A stretch of 64,000 nucleotides of DNA from Areca catechu (Eukaryota; Streptophyta; Magnoliopsida; Arecales; Arecaceae), in the NCBI GenBank assembly GCA_021397845.1, contig CM038052.1, positions 136,033,854 through 136,097,853 on the forward strand. Direction: 5' to 3'. Position numbers and translations under genes: made by a program. Below, in pieces: positions 56,021 through 64,000 of this stretch. The notes under the pieces are model-generated. The model saw nothing but the letters and a program-made list of their open reading frames with translations. It searched no databases and was not told where the DNA came from. How positions within the stretch are numbered: position 1 is the stretch's first letter; every line of letters starts with the position of its first letter.

Positions 56021-58435
56021 TGTTGGAGATCCGGTGCACCGCAGCGGAAGTGTAATTTCAAAATGATGAAATTTGCACCATAATCCCTTAGCCAAGATCT
56101 TCTTATTCAGGATTAAAACATATAATAAACATAAGACTTACTTTGTTAGAATTAGGGTACCAACCTGTAATCGCTAATTCCAACAAAATTTGATGTTGAA
56201 GAGGCTAATTGATTTCACCAGACGTCCAAGTGTCTGCCCTCCGATGGTGATCCACACAGAGCAATGATCAAGAAAAACTCTATCTTCTTTTCAATGGTTC
56301 CTTCTATTGAGTTCTTCTTCCTAGAACTCAATTGCTTGGACTATGGCTTGAATTCCTCCACACAAAGAGCTTGCCTCCCTTTCCATGACCTCTTCTCCTC
56401 CTTCCACTAAGACCTTGGCCCTTTAGACACCCTCCTGTCTTGAAGAAAAGACCTTGTCCTAAGAGGACAAAGGCTTGTCTTAAGTTGGAGGAGATATTAA
56501 GACAAAGATGTCTTAATGTAAGAAAGAAAGGAACAAATTAGAACTCCTTTCTTTCCTTTACCGTCGGAGACTTTTACCCTTATTCTTGTTCAGTAGCAGA
56601 GTTTCGACAGAGGTGTACTCTGTAAAGGAAACAGTGCAAGAGCAAGAAAACAATAAAAGAGCCTTTAGGAGAGGAAGAAGGAATAAAAGAAAAACACATT
56701 GCACGAGTTCTGATCTTTCCTGACCCTTAAATAGTTTTCAGAGAGGCGCCTACTACAAACCACTCCGTAAACTCCTTCTCATGCCCTTCTCAATTTCTCA
56801 TGCCCATCCTCCCATCTCACGGCCTTCCAGATTAATCCCATGGCTTTTCTAAAGGAAAAACCACGGTGTTTAAAAGGAAGGGAGTCGCGACTTTTCATCT
56901 CCGAAGAGATGTTTTTCGCGCGCCCGGGAGGAAACAGCGCTTTTCTCTTTCTTAAAAACCCATCAGCCGTTGGATTCCTATCCAAGGGGGGGTATGTGAG
57001 GCGCTAATTTTAAGAAAAGAAGGCCGCCCCATCTTAATTCATCGAAGAATTAAGCGGGGCGCGCCAAGAGTCCATATGCCATGGACTCTTCCAAATGGCG
57101 CGCCAAGAGTCCATAAGCGCATGGACTCTTGGCTTTGGCATGAAAAATGAAAAGGAGTGGGTGGGGAGGCTAGCCTAGTTACATGGCTAGCCAATAGGGT
57201 AGCCATAATCCCTATTTTCATAATTAGGTCTAATTAGGTCCAATTAGAACCCAATTTGAACCATCCGGAACCCTAATTCGAATCCAATTCGAATAGAAGC
57301 TAGGGTTTTGCAACACCTGCTAGAGTGTTATCCTGCAAAGATGATTTAATCACAAATTAAACTCTTGATCAATCCTCTTAAGTGTGTGACCCATTGGGTT
57401 CCACATCTAGCCAGCAGTGGTTCGAATACAAGTTGACCTAATTTGATTAGAACTCTTTCTAATTGATTTAGGTCAAACCGGGCTTACCCGATTTGATCAA
57501 TTAGGACTCTTCCTAATAAGTGATCTTTGAATTTGATTACCATAAGACAAGATTGACGTCTAGCAACGTGTCATGTCTACCCGGAAGATATGGAAATTCT
57601 GGTGAAATACCAAAATTATCCTTCAGTAGAGAGTTACCGTACAATTAAATCTTTCGATTAGCCTGCACCCAAATATAACTATGGATATCGATATATGTCA
57701 AATCCAATATTATATTTATTTCTAGCCCAATCTTATATTGATGATTCAATTATCTTGATATTAGAAACCATCTCTAATATCTTTACTTTGATCAAAGATC
57801 CCTGAATCATCATCCGATTGTTAACTAGCTGGATGCAATCTCTCTTACCAAGAGTGATGATTCCTTGTTGACCTACTCATTACCTTCATATCCAATTCAC
57901 CATTCCCAGTATCATCCTGTGCATGACTCAGTGTCATGATTAGGATTGACCAAAGCATGGGTCATGTATATAAGGTACTTATGGCAGTCTCAGGTCAAAG
58001 GATTACTTGTACCACTCCCACTATGAGAACCTTCTATTGACATGTAGCTAAGACTCCATTAGATGTTCTCAAGTTGGATCATATAGTGAACTCATTCTCC
58101 AATGAGCACCCACATCCCAGTATTAGTGTCATACACAAGTGACTGTGAGAGCAGTCACTCTTTCCAGTATACATGGGATGTGCTAGTCTTACCGGAAATC
58201 CCTGATCCCCTACTCAGGGTTCCTTTGACTAGGAATACTTTAGATTAAGGTTTTAAGATTTTAGGTCTTACTGGTATGATCTCATCATAACCCTAAAATC
58301 ATAGCCCTAATCTATGGGGTTCATCTATAAAACACAGCGTATGATAAAAAAAATAATGCCTTTATTCAGAATATTGTCAATTACAATGGTTTTGGAGATA
58401 CAACATAGATTGGCTTGTAGGGCATATCCCTTTCA
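56021..58435 (-). repeat. E3 5' LTR
   Basis: 2415 bp, partner of 48542-50950. TATA-like CTATTTAAGG at 56725-56734 (minus). Paired hairpins at 57066-57090 and 57103-57132. A clean end TGAAAGGG at 58435 borders the array. Confidence 0.92.
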
Positions 58436-59919
58436 CAGGCCAGCATTAGAAAGTCTTTGGCCTGATGCTCAATTCTCGAAAGCTTTTGGCCAGGACAAAA
58501 TGACTTAATTTTTGAAACCTTTGTCGGGATAAAAAAATTCAATGCCTGAAAGTCTTTGGTTAGGCCAGCATTAGAAAGCTTTGGCTTTATACTCAACTCT
58601 CGAAAGTCTTTGGGACAAAAGGGTTCAACTCCCAAAGCCTTTAGCTAGGATAAAAAGATTCAATGCCTAAAAGGCTTTGATCGGGTCAGCTTGGAAAGCC
58701 TTGGCCAATGCTCAACTCCTGAATGAAAGCCTTGGCCGGGACAAAAAAATTCAACTCTTGAAAGCCTTTAGCCAAGATAAAAATATTCAACTCCTAAAAG
58801 CCTTTGGCCAGGATAAAAATATTCAACGTCCGAAAACCTTTAGCTGGGCCAGCATTGGAGAGCCTTTAGCCTAATGTTTAACTCCTGAAAGTCTTTGACT
58901 CTTTGACTTGGATAAAAAGATTCAACTCCTGAATGCCTTTGATCAGGATAAAAAGTTGGAACGCCTAAAGGCCTACGATCGGGACAGTGTTGGAATGCTT
59001 TTGGCCCAATGCTCAACTCCTGAAAGCCTTTGGTCAAGACAAAAAGACTCAATTCTCGAAAGCCTTTAGCCAGGATAAAAAGATTCAACACCCGAAACCC
59101 TTTAACTGAGCCAGCATTAGAAAACCTTTGACCTGACTCTCAAGTCTCAAAAGCCTTTGACAAGGATAAAAAAAACTTAACTCCTAAAAGCTTTCAATTA
59201 GGATAAAAGATTCAAACACCAAAAATTTTAGCCGAACCAGCATTGAAAAGCCTTTGACCTAATGCTTAACTTTGAAAGCCTTTAGCCAGGATAAAAAGAT
59301 TCAACTCCCGAAAGCCTTTGACTGGGATAAAATGATTCAACTCTCGAAAGCCTTTAGCCGAGACAAAAAGATTCAATGCTTGAAAGCCTTGGACTGGGTC
59401 AACATTGGAAAGCCTTTGGCCTAATGCTCAACTCTTGAAAGCTTTTGGCCCGGACAAAAATATTATATTCCTAGAAGCTTTGGTCGGGATAAAAAAGATT
59501 CTACTCTCAAAAACCTTTGATCAGAATAAAAAGATTCAAACCTAAAAGCCTTTGACTGGGCTAGTAATGGAAAGCCTATGGCTTGACGCTTAACTCCTGA
59601 AAGTTTTTGGCTAGGATAAAAAGGTTCAACCCCTAAAAGCCTATGACTGGGTCAATGTTGGAAAGGCTTTGGCCTGATGCTCAACTCCTATAAGCCTTTG
59701 GCTGGAACAAAAAAGATTCAATTCTCGAAAGCCTTTGGCCAGGACAAAAAGTTTCAGCTTGAAAGCTTGTGACCGGGCTAGTGTTGAAAGCCTTTGGTCG
59801 ATGATCAATTCTCGAAAGCCTTTGACTAGAATAAAAAGACTCAACTCCTGAAAGCCTTTGGCTAGGATAAAAAGGTTCAATTCTTAAAAGCCTTTGGCCA
59901 GGCCAAAATTTTAAAGTCT
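58436..59919. repeat. Tat-2 tandem array, copy 1, after the E3 insertion
   Basis: Core unit of about 36 bp, AAAGCCTTTGGCCAGGATAA plus AAAGATTCAACTCCCG. After every few units a variant appears: GGCCAGCATTGGAAAGCC followed by TTTGGCCTGATGCTCAACTC, giving a higher-order pattern. Minus-strand frames such as 58840-59091 and 59641-59880 only follow the repeat and are not genes. Confidence 0.9.
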
Positions 59920-60510
59920 ATGATAAGATGTCCAACATTGCCTCCACTCAGAATGATGTCAATAATGGTAAGTCAATGACCGAATTAAGGTAATACTAGA
60001 CATGCTCAACTTCCTAGATTTAGACCAGGTTGAATCATTTCATGTCCCATAGAGAGAAGTCTTTAGACTAGTGGACATTCGATATGGAACAACTCATCCT
60101 TAAAAAGTTCACCTATACCATAGTATGAACACCGTTTGAAGGTGGAGGGGGCATTATGTCTCATTGAAGAGGCCACACCAAGCTCACAGCATGACGATGG
60201 CGACTTTAGGCCCTACCAGTGGCCAGTAAGTTCTTTGTTCTATATTGAATATAGCACCTGAAAGCATTGATAGCTATGCATACCGAATCACCATACTTAG
60301 TCAAAAAACTTAAAACCATTTCATCGATAATTCCAAAAGAGGGACCCGATGGTTATACAAAATGGCAATCTTTATAAGACAAGCCAATGAGATTTACATT
60401 AGTAAGAAGAAAAAAAAAAAACATGCTTTACACAGACAAGGGACCTGCAGACTCTTCGATCGTGATTACTTCTGCTCCAAGGTTGGTGTACTTCAAGGGG
60501 AGCCTCATTA
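59920..60510. repeat. Tat-2 duplicated unique block, copy 1
   Basis: Aligns with 61525-62130 over its length: GACATGCTCAACTTCCTAGA, GTTGAATCATTTCA, GAAGGTGGAGGGGG, CCAAGCTCACAGCATGAC, GACAAGCCAATGAGATTTAC. No ORF is preserved in both copies. Confidence 0.85.
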
Positions 60511-61524
60511 TCTGACTAGGATAAAAAGTATTCAACTCTCGAAACCTTTGGCTGGGACAAAATATTCAACTCTCAAAAGCCTTTGGCCAGGATAAAATGA
60601 AAAAATATATTTTGGTGAGACAAAAAGATTTAGCTCCAAAAACCTTTGATTAAGATAAATATATTTAACTCTTGAAAGCCTTTGGCTAGGACCAAAAGAT
60701 TTAATGTTCGAAAACCTTTGACCGGGCCAGCATTTAAAAGTCTTTGGCCTGAGCTCAACTCTTGAAAGCCTTTGGCTAAGATAAAAGATTGAACTCCTAA
60801 AAGCTTTGATATCTGGACAAAAAGGTTCAATGTCGAAAGCTTATGGCCGAGCCAGTGTTGGCAAGCCTTTGGCCTGATACTCAACTCCCGAAAGCCTTTG
60901 GATAGGATAAAAGATTCAAACTTTCGAAAGCCTTTTGGACATGATAAAAAGATTCAACTCCCGAAAGCCTTTAGTTAGGACAAAAAGATTCAACTTTCAA
61001 AAGCCTTTGACTGGGCCAGCATTAGAAAGTCTTATCCTGACACTCAACTTCCAAAAACCTTTATCCAAGATAAAAAAATCAACTCCAAAAATCTATAAAA
61101 TAATAAAAAGATTCAACTCCTGGAAAGCCTTTGACCGAGATAAAAAGATTCAACTCTAAAGTCTTTGGCCAGGCCAGCATAGTAAAGCCTTTGACCTGAT
61201 ACTCAACTCTCAAAAGCCTTTAATCAGGATAAAAAAGTTCAACACCCGAAAGCTTGTGACTAAGCCAACATTGAAAGCCTTTGGCATGATGCTTAGCTCC
61301 TGAAAGTCTTTGATCGGGACAAAAAGACTCAACTCTCAAAAGCCTTTGGTCGGGACAAAAAGGTTCAACACCTGAAAGCTTGTGGCTGGGCCGCATTACA
61401 AAGCCTTTGGCTTGATGCTCAACTCCCGATAGTCTTGGTCAGGATATAAAGATTCAACTCCTAAAAGCTTTTGGCTGGGATAAAAAAGTTCAATACCTGG
61501 AAGCCTTTGGTCAGGCTAGTATCG
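60511..61524. repeat. Tat-2 tandem array, copy 2
   Basis: The same 36-bp-based array as 58436-59919, with the same CAGCATT...TGATGCTCAACTC variants, more diverged between units than between the flanking unique blocks. Confidence 0.88.
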
Positions 61525-62130
61525 TAAAGTCTGCGATCAAACATCCAACATCGCCTCCACTCAAGAACAATATCAATACTTGTAAGTCAACAACCGAATC
61601 AAGGTAATATAGATATGCTCAACTTCTTGGATTATGGATGGGTTGAATCATTTCAAGCTCCATAGTGAGAGTCTCTCAGACCAGTGGACATTAGGTTTAG
61701 AACAACTCATCCTTAACAAAGTTCACCTATATAGTAGTATGTTGGTGTTTGAAGGTGGAGGGGGGTTACATCTTACTAAAGAGGTTGCACCAAGCTCACA
61801 GCATGACACCTGCAACTTCGAGCTCTTACCAATGGTCGATAATCTTTGTTCTACATTGAATGTAGCACCTAAAAGCATTCACAGTTATTAATACTGAACC
61901 ACCATCCTTAGTCAAAAAATTTAAAACCATTACATTGATAATTCCAAAAGAGGAACCTAAAGGTTCTACAAAAATGGCCATCTTTATGAGACAAGCCAAT
62001 GAGATTTACATCAGTAAGAATAAAAAAAAACATGCTTTAGGTGGATGAGGGATTGACAGACCTTCGATCCCAGTTACTTTTGCTCTAGGGGTTGGTGTGC
62101 CTTTAAGGGGAGTCTCATTGCATGACTCAT
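61525..62130. repeat. Tat-2 duplicated unique block, copy 2
   Basis: Second copy of 59920-60510. It runs on into the antisense ORF remnant, so this copy keeps the original junction. Confidence 0.82.
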
Positions 62131-62819
62131 CCTCATACAAACAATCCAGGTTAAGGTTCGAGTAGCACTTGAGGATCCTCCTTCAGGTGTCCTCCATGCC
62201 CTCAGTAAAGGATGGCTAGGCAAAAAGCACCTTCTCATGGCCATGATCTTTTTTAGTGCCATCTCCTTCTTCTGCGCTTCCAGGTCCATGATCTTCTACT
62301 GTGCAATATCTAGAGCCTCCTTTTTTGAGAGAGCTCCTTCTAGAGTTGGTCTTTCTCGACCTCAACTAATTTGAGGTTGGATTCGATTGTCTTCTAGCTA
62401 GTCTCTGCTTCCTTTAGGTATACCACCATATCTTTCTTCTTTCTCTCTTCGACTGAATAGTGCTGCCTTAAGTTATAGTAGTCCTTCACAAAGTGGCACA
62501 TCTATGAAGCAGTAAATTCAAATGAAGCACTGAATGATTAAAAGTCAAATCAAAAGAAAGAAGAAAAATCGACCTTCGGGATAGTCCAAACTGGATGATG
62601 TTGGTGATTTTCTTCTATCATGACTCAATCCATATCAATGGATGAATGAATTCTTCAAAAAATACCTTGGCAACCTCTCTCAATTATTGAAGGCATAGAC
62701 TTTGGACCCTGGGCTTGACCACCTAGGACTCCTTTAAAAATAACTGATCGAGGAGTAGAGGAAGAACCCCATCCTTGGATGATTTGGGAGCATTCAGCCG
62801 TAACCAGAGAAGTGACCTC
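62131..62819 (-). pseudogene. Tat-2 antisense ORF remnant with a likely intron
   Basis: From the 5' side on the minus strand: EVTSLVTAECSQIIQGWGSS (62819-62760), GVLGGQAQGPKSMPSI, then, after a possible intron 62573-62502 (AAG/GTCGAT...TTCATAG/AT), MCHFVKDYYNLRQHYSVEER followed by KKKDMVVYLKEAET and a coiled coil (SNLKLVEVEKDQL). It corresponds in place, strand and coil character to the Tat-1 antisense gene. Its 5' part is cut off by E4 at 62820. Stops show decay. Confidence 0.55.
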
Positions 62820-64000
62820 TGTTGCCCAGTTGGCCAACCCAAGAGGGGGTTGAATTGATTGGGTTTGTAAAAAATTTAACAAGTATGTGCCTTTTGAGAA
62901 CTTTGTATGGTGAGTGAAGTATATAAAGTATTGCAAGTAAAAGTAAACAATGATGTAAGAACAACACAAACACCATAAAATTTAGAGTGGTTTGGAGCAA
63001 CCCAGCTCCTACGTCCATATCCAAGGTGCATACTTGGGATTTCCACTATATTCATCCTAAATATAGTCGGATTGTTTTCCTACTAGCTCACAATCTAAAA
63101 CCAAATACAAAGTTAGTTTTTCCGGGCTCACTAATAATCCAACTTTGTTTCAAGGCTAGATAATCAACCTCAAAACCAATTTACAAGTTACAGCTACTGC
63201 TGTACTTGTAATAACTCAAAAATAGAGTTAAGAAGGAAGAACACTAAAACAAATCAAGGTTGTTGAATGGTTATAGTTGAAGCTCTTAATGAGGCCTTCT
63301 TGAATGCTTCTTCAATACACTTCAAGGCTCTTTAATTCTTCAAAGATTAATTCAAGAAGTTGGTGGGAAGTTGTTGGAGAACTTTAGTTTTTCACTTGAA
63401 TGCTCTTAGAATATTGAATGCTCTCTTTTTTTTTATCAAAGCTTCTTTTTCTTCACTTAAATTCTTATTATAGCTTCTTGAAATGTTCCCAGGTGAATAT
63501 GGCCATTAGAATTCCTTGGAAACCAAAAATTAGCCATTAGGAGGCTTTGAACCAAGAAATTCAAATTCTAGAATTAGCCGTTACTATTCAAATTCTAGGA
63601 TTCGAGTCGGCTTGAATGACTTGAGTTGGCTTGGATGCATAGTGAAGAAATCTGTAGTTTTGTGAGAGTCAGCTCATTTCAGATTAGAGTCGACTCAATT
63701 GACTGCATCTCAGAAATAGTTTGCTATCACTCTGGAGGTCGGCTTTAATCTTTCTTGTGTCAGCTCGGATGACCGTATCATGCTTCCAAACAACTTCAAA
63801 CATCTTCCAAACAACTTCTAAACCTAATCTCTGATATTTACACTTAAAAATATTATTAATTTGGCCCTTTTACATAATAAAATAATTAAATTTACTTAGG
63901 GCTCTTAAATGATTAAAACATGCATGAAACATTTTCTTGTACATTGATACATTCCAATGATCTTAGAGTTGTAGGGTGAATGATTGTCCATTTGAAGCAT
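62820..64000. mobile_element. E4: start of a further LTR-like element, continuing past the window
   Basis: Begins TGTTGCCCAGTTGGCCAACC and interrupts the antisense ORF. It continues AAGAGGGGGTTGAATTGATT, TTAGAGTGGTTTGGAGCAAC and CCTACGTCCATATCCAAG, a series I associate with LTRs of plant SIRE-type copia elements (from memory). The preceding ACCTC (62815-62819) is the candidate target duplication; its partner lies outside the window. No ORF is called in it. Confidence 0.55.

Larger units (their letters stand above)
48542..58435 (-). mobile_element. E3: Ty1/copia retrotransposon inserted in the Tat-2 array
   Basis: 9894 bp on the minus strand. LTRs of 2409 and 2415 bp read TGAAAGGG...CCAACA in the sense direction. 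Flanks are TAGGC (left) and CAGGC (right), a target duplication with one later change. Order in sense direction: 5' LTR, degenerate iMet primer site, leader with the shared module, gag remnant, zinc knuckle, protease, integrase, RT, RNase H, purine tract. The copia order INT before RT is clear. The LTRs look only a few percent different by eye, so it is younger than Tat-2. Confidence 0.93.

Noticed and set aside
58840..60884. Several minus frames of 79-84 aa with KGFRELS repeats
   Set aside because: They are translations of the 36-bp array (36 is divisible by 3, so frames stay open).
1..64000. CRISPR array, bacterial operon or integrated pararetrovirus
   Set aside because: Tandem arrays here have no spacer-repeat alternation, all polymerases sit between LTRs or in Ty1/Ty3 order, and no movement-protein or caulimovirus motif was seen.

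Overview
The window is plant nuclear DNA built almost entirely of nested, decaying LTR retrotransposons around one host gene. Evidence for a plant: Athila-, Tat- and chromovirus-type Ty3/gypsy elements, Ty1/copia elements with several-kb LTR pairs, tRNA-iMet and tRNA-Asp-type primer sites, and an intronless pentatricopeptide-repeat (PPR) gene. A large-genome monocot, perhaps a palm, would fit, but that is only an impression. Nothing bacterial, no CRISPR array and no rRNA was recognised.

Layout. 1-1580: frameshifted gypsy RT/RNase H fragment. 1581-2689: LTR-like repeat DNA. 2690-5747: 3' end of an Athila-like element (tail, polypurine tract, LTR). 5748-16627: 3' two-thirds of a Tat-lineage element ('Tat-1'): RNase H, integrase, a 52-bp tandem array, antisense ORFs with their own TATA box and likely introns, and a 3' LTR. 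Its integrase is split by a 3.2-kb minimal LTR element ('E0', 6303-9518, minus strand), whose TSD CTTAC allows exact reconstruction. 16628-20590: the low-repeat island with the PPR gene on the minus strand. 20591-21316 and 39523-40430: an unidentified repeat, with a 91-bp tandem array, split by the Athila element 'E1' (21317-39517, TSD GTAGG). The 3' LTR of E1 is itself split by a chromovirus-like non-autonomous element 'E2' (31941-38729, TSD GAGAG). About 40433-62819: a second Tat element ('Tat-2'): 5' LTR region, gag, PR, RT, RNase H, INT, 36-bp-based arrays and an antisense ORF remnant. Its array is split by the copia element 'E3' (48542-58435, minus strand), and its antisense ORF by the first part of a further LTR-like element 'E4' (62820 to the end).

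How it works together: the genes are independent selfish elements, nearly all inactivated by stops and frameshifts. The E1, then E2 order is fixed by nesting and agrees with LTR divergence. Most notable are (i) a 5'-leader module that looks shared by three unrelated elements (Athila E1, chromovirus-like E2, copia E3); (ii) E2, whose Gag lacks the capsid domain and whose pol core is replaced by an open unknown coding segment followed by an integrase tail and chromodomain; (iii) E0, with 1.5-kb LTRs around only 152 bp; and (iv) spliced antisense genes in both Tat elements.
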